This document shows, in pieces, positions 1 to 8,439 of a stretch of 47,250 nt of DNA. The translations under genes were made by a program, and so were the position numbers. Source of the stretch: an uncultured Hyphomicrobiales bacterium (lineage in GTDB: Bacteria > Pseudomonadota > Alphaproteobacteria > Rhizobiales > Beijerinckiaceae); NCBI GenBank assembly GCA_903902915.1, contig CAIUWR010000048.1, positions 1 to 47,250 of the forward strand. Reading direction: 5' to 3'. Position 1 is the stretch's first letter, and the number at the start of each line of letters is the position of its first letter. Under the pieces are notes generated by a model. It was not told the DNA's origin. It did no database searches and saw nothing but the letters and a program-made list of their open reading frames with translations.

Positions 1-180
1 GCTTGTCCATTCATTCGTCTCCATGGTTGTGTTGCAACTCCATGAAATACCAGAATGGGCAACCCCTGCTCGGGCTAGTCCCGGCAGGGGTTCTTGACCG
101 TCACTCGCAAACGAATTTCCAGACATCAGGTTACAGTACCGCGGCTTGGCTTTCAACCATTGCTAGCTGCAGATGCGGTA

Positions 181-507
181 GTGAATGTGTTGGTGCCGGG
201 TGACAGGGTAAGTGCAATCGCAAAGCTGCAAGAAATGCTCCGCATAACAAACCCAAAGCTCTATTGTCTGCGCGCCCACAATGATAAGAAATACGTGCTT
301 GATCTTTCGCAAGAGACGCTTCTGTTCAGCAATCACACACTTACTGCCGATGCAAAACCCAAAGAGGGTGAAGATATAGCTGGTTTCCTGCAACGAGTGA
401 TGGGTGGTTCGGCTAATGCTGCACGGCTGCATCTTTTCGCGGAGGAAGAGGCAGAAGGCTGGGTGTCTTGTGTCGGCGACGCTGCGAGTTGGTCTGGAAT
501 CACTTAG
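181..507 (+). CDS. hypothetical protein, possibly partial
   Basis: A short open frame of about 108 residues if the GTG at 181 is used; a TTG at 94 would give 137 residues. I do not recognise a family. The C-terminal third is acidic, with a run of Glu residues near codons 80-85. No signal peptide or membrane segment is visible. It lies in the A+T-rich island near the window edge and faces away from the other island genes. No convincing ribosome binding site was found for either start, so this may be a real small protein, a truncated one or a chance frame. Confidence 0.3.
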   Translation: MNVLVPGDRVSAIAKLQEMLRITNPKLYCLRAHNDKKYVLDLSQETLLFSNHTLTADAKPKEGEDIAGFLQRVMGGSANAARLHLFAEEEAEGWVSCVGDAASWSGIT

Positions 508-584
508 TCATTGCAATCACTGCGACCCGTTAACCGCCTAGTCCGCCAACCTTCCTTTTCAAGTTTAGCACCTGTGCTATCGGT

Positions 585-3152
585 TCACATGCAGAAACCG
601 GAACACCAAGATACATTGTAGATAGGGGATTTAGCGTCACCAATCTGGAGTTGCCCGTTGCCACCAGATTGATCTTCACCTGACGTTTTGGATTTGACTG
701 TTTTCAAACGATAGACTGTGCCGTTTTGTGAACCCGACCATTCACCCGTTTGCCCTTTGCCCCGAAACACTCCGGTCACTGTGACTAAGGCACCGCCTTC
801 GTCGCTGAATATCATCTTTGATGGCTTTCCAGAGAAGAAAGCGTTTTCCTGATTGGGAAGCGCAACAGCTACTGGATTTTGGCCGGGGTCACCAACTGAG
901 ACTAAAAACGTTTCATACGGAGACTGCTCTCTAGGATAGAGTGCCTGCATATCCTGCCCATCCATATTCAAGAGTTTTACGTTTAACCAAGACCGATACC
1001 ATTCACGAGGATTTCCTTTTCCCACCGTGCTTAGGCGACCGGTAGCAACATCCGCCACTACAAAATAGGGCTCAGCGCCCTGCGCATTACCGCCACAAGC
1101 GGGAAGGTATTCAACTATCGCTTTTAATCCTTTATCATAACGGAAAAATGGTTTTATAAAGCATCCTTCGCCAGCAACACTGTTAAGTCGCTTTTGGTAA
1201 GATTTTCCATCTTTTGTAATCGTGAGGTCAAGATTTCCTCTTTGATCTCGCGTTAGAAGCGCTTCGGCGATGGTTACCAAAGAGGGCCCATCATAACTTT
1301 GCAAAACCGTCTTTTTCCGAAAGGGACCCTCAAAAGGAAGATAACCGTCATCATCCTGAGTATTACTTACTTGCGTTCCGTCCCCAAGATTTTTCACGCT
1401 TAGCTCATTGTTAGCGGTTGAAGCCGCGCCAACATTTGAGCCTATACCGTTACTAATGACTGGCCCGCTTGCATTTTGCGCCTCTTTCTCAGGCAACAAT
1501 GGAGCTTTGAATTCAGTTGGGGCGACGAGCGCTCTTGGCTCACTTGATGTCGAACCAACATTGCTATTCTGAGGACTGAGACTAGAAGGAACGGGAGATG
1601 GATTTGCTTGGGTCCCAACTGCTGCCAGCAGTGCGCTTTGCGTTTTCCGCAACTGCAAATCTGTATCTGCCTGCCTCTTCGTGGCTTCCTCTATTTGTAA
1701 TAATAGAGCAGCTTGTGCTGCTTGGGCGACCTCCTGTGCTCTTGCACCCTGCTGAGTTGCGTCACGAGCAGCCGCAGTAGACTGAACCACTTCATTTTTC
1801 AGCTTTGCATTATCAGCTTCTACTAGACTGATTTTGGATTCGTTCAACCTATTGATGTCCCGAAGACGACTGATTTCACGATTTGCGTCATCTGCTTTTC
1901 GTTGCGCTACTGACATTTCATTTTTCTGCGCGGCTAGTGCCTGAGTAGACCGCTGCTCGCTTTCCTCTAACAATCTCTGATTTTGCTCTCTCATTTTTAC
2001 GGTATCTGATGCCGTTTCATAAACAGTTTTTCTTGCTGTTTCTAAATCTCTTTTGAGTTGCGAAATCTCATTTTCTTTCGCGTCAACTTTTTCTTCTAGC
2101 AATCGCTGTTGCGATTGAGTTATGGATGCCCGTGATTGATACTCTTTTACCTGCGCATTCTTGGCCTCAAGCTCACGTGATTGAGCATCAAGCTTCGCTA
2201 ATGCAGCATCTGTCACTGCGCCAGCGTTTTTCAGCCCATCGTTTTCTAGTTTCAGCTCGTTTAACGCTCTTTGATAACCGTTTCGCTCTCGTTCAATGTC
2301 TTTTGCTTGATTTTGCAATATGCCATTCTCACTCACTAACATGTTGAGTTTTGCATTTGCTCTCTCTAGCTCCATCTTTGCAAGTTCAGCTTCTTTGGCC
2401 CTTTGCTGCAGCTTAGCGTCGTTTGTCTTTTGTAAATCAGCATTGATTGATTGGAGACTGTATGCGTTGTCGCGTAATGCTGCTAGCTCATCCGTCAATG
2501 ACTGGAGTTGAAGCTTTTTTGTTTCTAAATCTTTTTGCGCTGCTTCCTGTTCTTTTGTTCTTGTGCCTGCATCTTTATCTACGGCCAAACGTAGGTCTTG
2601 GTTTTCTTGCGTCGTTTTCTTCAAGGCGTCTTTCATAGCTGTTAAGTCGGTGGTGTGCTTATTCAGCAATAGCTCTAAGGCAGCAATCTTGGCTGCTGCT
2701 TCAGCATTTATAGGCTGAGCGGCAGGTTCGTTAACAGGCGCATTCGCGGCCTTCTCCTGAATAGGCAACTTGTTTGCAGTCACGATCATGTAACTGGTTT
2801 CGTTCCCAGATGGACTGGTGCAGCTTATTGACTGGTCGCCGATAGAACAAACGGTACGGGCCATCATGAAAGTTGCATCAGGCCGCAACTCCAGCACAAA
2901 CGACTTTCTACGGACCGGCTCACCATTCCACTTGCCGGTGTAATAAAAACTCTTCCCTTGCACTTCTATCACAGCACCATTGGATGCTTCATATCTGCCT
3001 GACTTCAGCGATGCTGCCGCAGCAGTTTGTATATGGATGGTTGCGGCAAAAGACACCAACATGGTTGAAGACAACGTGACCGCGCGAAGTGTCCTACCCA
3101 GCAGAATAGGCGCAAGGTTCATGATTTTTTTATCGTCATGCATCATGTTCAT
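585..3152 (-). CDS. exported coiled-coil protein of unknown function
   Basis: Predicted 855-residue protein. It begins with a long signal-peptide-like segment ending near residue 47 (Ala-rich, TAAAAASL). A small beta-rich region follows (about 50-130, with Cys residues in CSIGDQSISC). A very long charged coiled coil spans about 150-500, rich in Glu, Lys, Gln and Ala. A Ser/Asn-rich linker leads to a globular C-terminal domain (about 610-855) ending in Cys-containing WCSGFCM. It is probably periplasmic, because the N-terminus looks cleavable and the domains carry paired cysteines. Met3, Met4 or Met11 could be the true start; a GGGGG stretch lies just upstream of the first Met codons. The gene follows the ClpP-like gene on the same strand after 64 bp and is probably co-transcribed with it. 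No known family is recognised; function is unknown. Confidence 0.75.
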   Translation of the reverse strand: MNMMHDDKKIMNLAPILLGRTLRAVTLSSTMLVSFAATIHIQTAAAASLKSGRYEASNGAVIEVQGKSFYYTGKWNGEPVRRKSFVLELRPDATFMMARTVCSIGDQSISCTSPSGNETSYMIVTANKLPIQEKAANAPVNEPAAQPINAEAAAKIAALELLLNKHTTDLTAMKDALKKTTQENQDLRLAVDKDAGTRTKEQEAAQKDLETKKLQLQSLTDELAALRDNAYSLQSINADLQKTNDAKLQQRAKEAELAKMELERANAKLNMLVSENGILQNQAKDIERERNGYQRALNELKLENDGLKNAGAVTDAALAKLDAQSRELEAKNAQVKEYQSRASITQSQQRLLEEKVDAKENEISQLKRDLETARKTVYETASDTVKMREQNQRLLEESEQRSTQALAAQKNEMSVAQRKADDANREISRLRDINRLNESKISLVEADNAKLKNEVVQSTAAARDATQQGARAQEVAQAAQAALLLQIEEATKRQADTDLQLRKTQSALLAAVGTQANPSPVPSSLSPQNSNVGSTSSEPRALVAPTEFKAPLLPEKEAQNASGPVISNGIGSNVGAASTANNELSVKNLGDGTQVSNTQDDDGYLPFEGPFRKKTVLQSYDGPSLVTIAEALLTRDQRGNLDLTITKDGKSYQKRLNSVAGEGCFIKPFFRYDKGLKAIVEYLPACGGNAQGAEPYFVVADVATGRLSTVGKGNPREWYRSWLNVKLLNMDGQDMQALYPREQSPYETFLVSVGDPGQNPVAVALPNQENAFFSGKPSKMIFSDEGGALVTVTGVFRGKGQTGEWSGSQNGTVYRLKTVKSKTSGEDQSGGNGQLQIGDAKSPIYNVSWCSGFCM

Positions 3153-3216
3153 ATCCCCCTAAACCATGCCTTACCGTTTACCGCTTCGCTTCAGCGCCTT
3201 TACCAACCCGTCTGTT

Positions 3217-4122
3217 TCAACACTTCGCTAAGATTTTCTCAATCATGAGGCGTTCAAAACTCTCACGAATAGTCACCGATGCCGTGGTGGAGCAATAAAA
3301 ACCATCCTGCCTCGTATAATCGTATGAAACTAATATCCGCCCATCGTTTTCACGATAAACTGCCCCCAACTGAAGGCGCCGTTTCAATCCCCCAAAATAG
3401 GCGGTCATGTTCTTTTCATTGAAAGCACCAATGCCTCTTTTTTCAGGTATAACTAACGCGGCTGCTGCACCACCTTCACCTTGCGATAAATACTCGTAAA
3501 ATGTCCTCACAGTGGCTATTGGGTCTAAAGCTTTTCGTGCTGTTGGCGCATTCTCTTTTTGTATATTGACAAAGGTAGCTTCAATGGCTGAATGGCTCTG
3601 ATTCAATCGGTTAAACCAGTTCATGCCTGAAGGCGGCGCATTGGTGACAAAAATAACGGCACGTTCTGGAAGATTCAGTAACGTTAGATATCTACCTACA
3701 AGAGCATTACCAACTCCACTTTCCAACAGCTTTCCGTCCTTTTCTATATAAGTCGCGTGAAATCCAAGATTAGCGTTATCGGATATAAGGCGGGGCATAC
3801 CTCCAAGCCACATCAGAGCACATGCCGAAGCACACAAGCCTTTTTCAGGTACAATCGTAGCAAACCCTTTCAGCCGAATAGTCTTCCCAATCTCGATTCC
3901 TGCAAGCGCGGAGCCACCAGGACTGTTAAGAACGACCACCGCTTTATCAAGCTCAAATACCTTGTTTGAAAACTTCCTATCATCGCTAGCTTCGATGACA
4001 CCATCAATACCGACCAGAGATATTCCGTTTTGGGTATCCCTCTGAACAAATATATCAGCCGCGTCGACATGAGTGCCGGACAACGTTAGCAAGACACATG
4101 ATAGATAGGTTAACTTTGGCAT
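3217..4122 (-). CDS. periplasmic ClpP-fold putative serine protease (COG3904-like)
   Basis: Predicted 301-residue protein with a short signal peptide (likely cleavage after VDA, residue 21). The core resembles the ClpP/crotonase fold used by small bacterial periplasmic proteins of the COG3904 type: VVVLNSPGGS (63-71) forms the oxyanion-side glycine loop, CASAC places the likely nucleophile at Ser99, and LGFHA supplies a candidate catalytic His122. This pattern implies serine-peptidase chemistry, though no member of this exact group is known to me as characterised. Residues about 205-300 form a separate C-terminal part with two Cys. It lies between the integrase (96 bp away) and the coiled-coil gene, all on one strand, so it is island cargo. 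A non-proteolytic role cannot be excluded. Confidence 0.75.
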   Translation of the reverse strand: MPKLTYLSCVLLTLSGTHVDAADIFVQRDTQNGISLVGIDGVIEASDDRKFSNKVFELDKAVVVLNSPGGSALAGIEIGKTIRLKGFATIVPEKGLCASACALMWLGGMPRLISDNANLGFHATYIEKDGKLLESGVGNALVGRYLTLLNLPERAVIFVTNAPPSGMNWFNRLNQSHSAIEATFVNIQKENAPTARKALDPIATVRTFYEYLSQGEGGAAAALVIPEKRGIGAFNEKNMTAYFGGLKRRLQLGAVYRENDGRILVSYDYTRQDGFYCSTTASVTIRESFERLMIEKILAKC

Positions 4123-4218
4123 TAGCGCCCCACCAGCTCAAAGAAACTGCATCGTATTGGCTCAAAGACTTTGTCGCAAGCTGAGGAAATAAAGAAATCG
4201 ACTAGCCTGTCGCAACAA

Positions 4219-5592
4219 TCACTTCGCATCTTTTCCGCCCTTCTCCGCCTTCCTAGCCGCATAACGCTCTTGCTTAGCGTGGACGCTGTCTACAATCTCC
4301 GTGCCCTTGTCCAATGCGCTCAGCACGTGTGAGCCATAGAACCTGTCAATCATATCCGTGCTGGTTCGTGCGTTCATCGCCAGCGTCTCAATGCTGATGC
4401 CTGCGTGTATGCCTGTGACGATGGCAGTGTGGCGCAGGCTGTAGAGAGTCCTGTTCTTGCCATTGGCGTCTGTCTTTAGTCCCGCAGCTCTCATCACAGC
4501 GTCAAACTGACGTGTCAGCTCCTTCAGCGCATACTCACGATTGGCGTGCTGGGGCATAAAGATGAAGTCATCAGGCTTGCCATAGCCATCAGTCACACGC
4601 TGCGCACTTATGTTGCGATAGTGTTCTGGCGCATATTCGGTGCTGGTCATTATGCGGGAGTGGCGCTTGGTTTTAGGATGGCGCAGTTCCAGGAACTCAA
4701 TGCCTCCACGTGTGACTGAGAATATGTGCCTGTGCTTGAGTATCTTTATGTCTGTGGGGCGCACATAGGTGTTGCGCATAAACATAATGAGGAAATAGAC
4801 GTCTTTGGTGACGGTGATGTTACGATATGGCTTGGCACCCGCTTTAACAACGCCATCAACGATATCAGCGTCTTTATATACGGGGACTGTTTCATCACAC
4901 AGCTTGTTCGCCATCTGCCACAGACGTGAATATTCCCCATTGTTAAAATAGCCACGGGGGTCATCATCAACACGCACACGTGGCAGCATTGGTGCTGTGT
5001 GTATGAACTGCTTCTTCACTGCCTCAGTCAACAGCTTGCTGATTATGGCGAAGTAGCTCTTCTGCGTCGTCTTCGCCAACCCCTTGCGCACCAGCGCCAT
5101 CTTAAACTGCTCAAGCGTGTCTGCGTTGATTTCCTTCAGCTCAAAATCTTTGAAGAACGTTTTTATGTGCTTCTCATACACATACTTGTCGTTCTTGTTT
5201 TTCTGTGGGTTCAGCTCACCCTGCGCCACCATAACCGCTTGCTTCTCCCACAAGCTGCTTGCGACTGTGTGGAGTGTGCGCTTGCTGCTGAGCTTGCGCT
5301 TGCCTTGTTCGTTGCCGTGTATGGTTTGTAGCATCTCAGCATATATGAGCTTGGCAAGTCGCTGTGCCTCCACAAAGTCCTCAGTCTTAGTGCTGCGCTT
5401 TCGTTGCGCACCCTCTAAAAACACACGGAACTGCCAAAACTTGCTGGCTTGGCATTTATAGAGGATGGCGGAGGTGGGTAGCTGTTTAACACGCACAATG
5501 GTGCTGCTGATTGGAGTGGTGCGAAACTTTTCGCCCAAATCAGCTTTAGCTTGGCTGCTATCTACGTCTGTGTCCCACAGCTTATCCGCCAA
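4219..5592 (-). CDS. tyrosine recombinase (island integrase)
   Basis: Site-specific recombinase that would integrate and excise the island at the adjacent tRNA-Thr. The C-terminal catalytic domain shows the first Arg in NTYVRPTDIKIL, the second box in YSLRHTAIV (Arg-His retained, the usual leading His replaced) and the nucleophilic Tyr in MIDRFYGSH. Upstream is a core-binding domain (KHIKTFFKDF to TTQKSYFAII), and before it an arm-type DNA-binding segment (LYKCQASKFWQFRVF). The reading frame is open through the tRNA up to 5949, so the real start lies inside. I chose the TTG at 5592 because GGGGAG sits six bases upstream; a GTG at 5496 is the alternative. The gene starts about 140 bp from the tRNA 3' end and points away from it, a classic island arrangement. 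Confidence 0.85.
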   Translation of the reverse strand: MADKLWDTDVDSSQAKADLGEKFRTTPISSTIVRVKQLPTSAILYKCQASKFWQFRVFLEGAQRKRSTKTEDFVEAQRLAKLIYAEMLQTIHGNEQGKRKLSSKRTLHTVASSLWEKQAVMVAQGELNPQKNKNDKYVYEKHIKTFFKDFELKEINADTLEQFKMALVRKGLAKTTQKSYFAIISKLLTEAVKKQFIHTAPMLPRVRVDDDPRGYFNNGEYSRLWQMANKLCDETVPVYKDADIVDGVVKAGAKPYRNITVTKDVYFLIMFMRNTYVRPTDIKILKHRHIFSVTRGGIEFLELRHPKTKRHSRIMTSTEYAPEHYRNISAQRVTDGYGKPDDFIFMPQHANREYALKELTRQFDAVMRAAGLKTDANGKNRTLYSLRHTAIVTGIHAGISIETLAMNARTSTDMIDRFYGSHVLSALDKGTEIVDSVHAKQERYAARKAEKGGKDAK

Positions 5593-5729
5593 CAGCCACT
5601 CCCCGCAGCTTTGTTGCTGTTTGACAGTATGCGGGCTTTGGGCGGGTAGAGCAAGAGTAGCATAGGGCTTGAGTATGCTACTTTTAGGGTTAGACGATTT
5701 TGCTAAAACGTTGATTCTATTGGGATAAC

Positions 5730-5804
5730 TGGTGCTGCGAGAGAGGATTGAACTCTCGACCTCTCCATTACCAATGGAGTGCTCTACCACTGAGCTACCG
5801 CAGC
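5730..5804 (-). tRNA. tRNA-Thr(GGU) with encoded CCA
   Basis: Read on the minus strand, a complete cloverleaf starts GCTGCGGTAGCTCAGTGG. The anticodon stem CTCCA/TGGAG holds the loop TTGGTAA, giving anticodon GGU for threonine. The acceptor stem GCTGCGG pairs with TCGCAGC (one G-U at the last pair), the discriminator is A, and CCA is encoded at 5730-5732. It is the attachment gene for the island: the integrase follows its 3' end directly, and the tRNA itself is intact. Confidence 0.95.
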
Positions 5805-6173
5805 ATGGTCGGTCCGGCGCAAGCGCTCGGGCGACGAGGGGGCTTGTGCCATAGGCTCTGGCGTGTGGCAAGCCTGATGAACGAAAAAGCTGCTGCGGGA
5901 GCGCGCGGCGCGGCGGTGGTCCGGATGCGCGAATGTATAACGACAGCATCCATAGATAAGCTCAAGTGCAGAATTTGTTTGCAGGATCCTTGGCCATCAC
6001 GCCATTGCGCTCCGGGCTTCGGACGCTTCGCGCCCTTGGCCTGTTTGCGCTCTGTGCGCCCGACATGATCGCTCTGGCCGCCTATGCGGCGCGGATGGCG
6101 CCAAACCTCTTTCGCGGGCCGCTGATCTGCCTTATCCAGCCTTCAGCGGCCCGGCGGGCCGACCGGAGGCCCC
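5805..6173. other. gene-free gap between tRNA-Thr and the murA block
   Basis: This 369-bp stretch must hold the tRNA-Thr promoter at its left end and probably a promoter for the 6174 gene at its right end. The open frames crossing it have no convincing start or family resemblance. I see no RNA gene or strong terminator. Confidence 0.5.
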
Positions 6174-6359
6174 ATGAGCGACGACCACGCGCCCCCTCGT
6201 TCCCATCCCCCGGCGCAGCCCGCAGGGGCGCGCAAATCCGATCCGCGCGCGGCGGAGCGGCTGGCGGCGGCCCTGCGAGAGAATCTGCGCCGCCGCAAGC
6301 AACAGGCGAAGGCGCGGCGCTCCGACGCCGGACCTGCCGAGGGGCAAGGACAGGGCTAA
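6174..6359 (+). CDS. small basic conserved hypothetical protein upstream of murA
   Basis: A 61-residue protein, Pro-rich at the N-terminus, then strongly basic with the stretch LRENLRRRKQQAKARR at about 39-54. It resembles small uncharacterised proteins often found just before murA in Hyphomicrobiales. The start is supported by GGAGG located seven to eight bases upstream of the ATG. There is no membrane segment. The basic tail could contact nucleic acid or membrane phosphate, but this is inference only. It is followed by murA on the same strand after 181 bp. Confidence 0.65.
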   Translation: MSDDHAPPRSHPPAQPAGARKSDPRAAERLAAALRENLRRRKQQAKARRSDAGPAEGQGQG

Positions 6360-6540
6360 AGCGCCGCCTGCTCTACGCAAGTTGGGCCACGGGCTCCCGC
6401 AAAAGGCTATTTCCGAACGCTTGCGCCTTGTTTAGGCCGCGCGGCGCGGCTTATAGCTGAACCGAACGGGATTCGTCGGCGCGCGCCACGGATCCTGCGG
6501 GCTGCGATCCATGCGTCGCAGCAAAGCCCAGCGAGGACGA

Positions 6541-7836
6541 ATGGACCGGATCAGGATCGTCGGCGGACAACCATTGAAGGGCGTGATCCCGATTTCGGGA
6601 GCCAAGAACGCGGCCTTGCCCCTCATGATCGCGTCGCTGCTCACCGACGCGACCCTCACGCTCGACAATGTGCCGCGCCTGGCCGATGGCGCCCAGCTTT
6701 TGCGCATCCTGGGCAATCAGGGCGTCGATTATCGCATCGACGGCAAGCGCCCCGGCGATCACCCCACCGCTGGCCAGACCGTGCATCTGGACGCGCGGCG
6801 CATCGTGGACACCACCGCCCCCTACGAGCTGGTGTCGCGCATGCGGGCGAGCTTCTGGGTCATCGCGCCTATTCTGGCGCGCATGGGCGAGGCCAAGGTC
6901 TCGCTGCCCGGCGGTTGCGCCATCGGCACGCGGCCGGTGGACTTGCTCATCATGGCGCTGGAGCGGCTTGGCGCTGAAATCGAGATCGAGGCCGGCTATG
7001 TCATCGCCCGCGCGCCAAGAGGGCTGCGGGGCGGCGAGATCGACTTTCCCAAGGTGACCGTGGGCGGCACCCACACCGCCCTCATGGCGGCCTCGCTCGC
7101 CCATGGGCATACGCTGATCAACAACGCCGCGCGCGAGCCCGAAGTGGTGGATCTCGCCGAATGCCTCATCAAGATGGGCGCGAAGATCAAGGGCGCGGGC
7201 ACATCGCAGATCGAGATCGAGGGCGTGTCGCGGCTCGGCGGCGCCCGCCATACGGTGCTGCCCGACCGGATCGAGACCGGCACCTACGCCATGTGCGTGG
7301 CGATGACGGGGGGCGATGTATTGCTGGCGGGCGCGCGGCCCGAGCTGTTGCAGTCGGCGCTCGACATGGTGGCCCAGTCCGGCGCCGCCGTCACCGTCAC
7401 CAGCGAAGGCATACGGGTCGCCCGCAATGGGGGCGGCATCGCGCCCGTGGACGCCACGACCGAGCCCTTCCCGGGCTTTCCCACCGATCTGCAAGCCCAG
7501 TTCATGGCGCTGATGACGCGGGCGGGGGGCGAATCGCGCATTCGCGAGACGATTTTCGAGAACCGTTTCATGCATGTGCAGGAGCTGGCCCGGTTTGGCG
7601 CCCGCATCCGCCTCGACAATGACGTGGCCATCGTGACGGGCGTCAACACGCTCAAGGGCGCGCCGGTCATGGCGACGGATCTGCGCGCTTCGGCCTGCCT
7701 GGTCATCGCCGCGCTGGCGGCGGAGGGGGAGACGATGATCAACCGCGTCTATCATCTGGATCGCGGCTTTGAGCATCTGGAGCAGAAGCTGGCGGGCTGC
7801 GGCGCCATCGTGGAGCGCATCGCCAGCCCGGGATAG
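6541..7836 (+). CDS. murA: UDP-N-acetylglucosamine 1-carboxyvinyltransferase
   Basis: Cytoplasmic enzyme of the first committed step of peptidoglycan synthesis; it transfers enolpyruvate from phosphoenolpyruvate to UDP-GlcNAc. The 431-residue length fits the family. Visible signatures are the substrate loop [12 protein letters not shown] with its conserved Lys near residue 22, the catalytic-loop Cys126 in [13 protein letters not shown] (the fosfomycin target residue in this family), and ETGTYAM in the C-terminal half. The ATG at 6541 is preferred over the upstream in-frame ATG at 6511 because it aligns with the family N-terminus ([13 protein letters not shown]) and has GAGGA in front. It opens the murA-DUF2948-hisD-UPF0262-phosphatase block. 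Confidence 0.97.
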   Translation: MDRIRIVGGQPLKGVIPISGAKNAALPLMIASLLTDATLTLDNVPRLADGAQLLRILGNQGVDYRIDGKRPGDHPTAGQTVHLDARRIVDTTAPYELVSRMRASFWVIAPILARMGEAKVSLPGGCAIGTRPVDLLIMALERLGAEIEIEAGYVIARAPRGLRGGEIDFPKVTVGGTHTALMAASLAHGHTLINNAAREPEVVDLAECLIKMGAKIKGAGTSQIEIEGVSRLGGARHTVLPDRIETGTYAMCVAMTGGDVLLAGARPELLQSALDMVAQSGAAVTVTSEGIRVARNGGGIAPVDATTEPFPGFPTDLQAQFMALMTRAGGESRIRETIFENRFMHVQELARFGARIRLDNDVAIVTGVNTLKGAPVMATDLRASACLVIAALAAEGETMINRVYHLDRGFEHLEQKLAGCGAIVERIASPG

Positions 7837-7956
7837 CGCGCTTATTGCCCGCGCTGCGACGGCCCCTAGATTCAGACCGGTGTGGACTTCCGAACAAGGC
7901 CCCGCTAAAGCCGGTCGCAATCCATGTTCCGTTTCCTGACAGGGCGCTTGCATCAA

Positions 7957-8418
7957 ATGCCGGATACTCCCGTGGATCGTCTGAGGCTTCTGGCGCAGGA
8001 CGAAGAAGACCTGGCGGTCCTCTCCGCCCATATGCAGGACGCGCTGGTGCGCGTCGCCGACATGGCTTTTTTGCCCAACACCGGCGTCTTCGCCCTTGTG
8101 GGGTCGCGCTTCGACTGGCTGGCCGCGGGACAGGGCCGCAAGCAGCGCTGTCAGGTCGGCCTGCATTTCGACCGGGTGCTGAAAGCGAGCCGCAAGGGCT
8201 TCGAGGCGGCCAAGCCCGAGGATGTGCTGAATCTGCTGAGCATGACCTACACCGTCACCGACGCCCCCGCAGGCGTGGTCGATCTGGTGTTTTCGGGAGG
8301 CGCCGCCGTGCGGCTCGAGGTGGAATGTCTCGAAGGGCAGTTGCGCGATCTGGGTCCAAGGTGGCAAACCACGCTTCAGCCCGGCCACGCTGGCGACAGC
8401 GCGCCGCAATCCATCTGA
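7957..8418 (+). CDS. DUF2948 family protein
   Basis: Small cytoplasmic protein of unknown function (153 residues from the ATG at 7957; the ATG at 7924 would add 11). It matches the alphaproteobacterial DUF2948 family through LRLLAQDEEDLAVLSAHMQD near the N-terminus and MAFLPNTGVFALVGSRFDW after it. The family is typically found between murA and hisD, as here. Neither start has a strong ribosome binding site; the second Met is closer to the usual family N-terminus. No catalytic motif is apparent. Confidence 0.85.
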   Translation: MPDTPVDRLRLLAQDEEDLAVLSAHMQDALVRVADMAFLPNTGVFALVGSRFDWLAAGQGRKQRCQVGLHFDRVLKASRKGFEAAKPEDVLNLLSMTYTVTDAPAGVVDLVFSGGAAVRLEVECLEGQLRDLGPRWQTTLQPGHAGDSAPQSI

Positions 8419-8439
8419 TTCCCTTTGGGAGAAAAGCCG

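Noticed and set aside
1-5729. Second attachment site (copy of the tRNA-Thr 3' end) inside the island
   Set aside because: I scanned the left part for a repeat of the tRNA end and saw none; the other junction is presumably outside the window.
5593-5949. N-terminal extension of the integrase to the ATG at 5949
   Set aside because: The added residues translate the tRNA-Thr gene and its promoter region.
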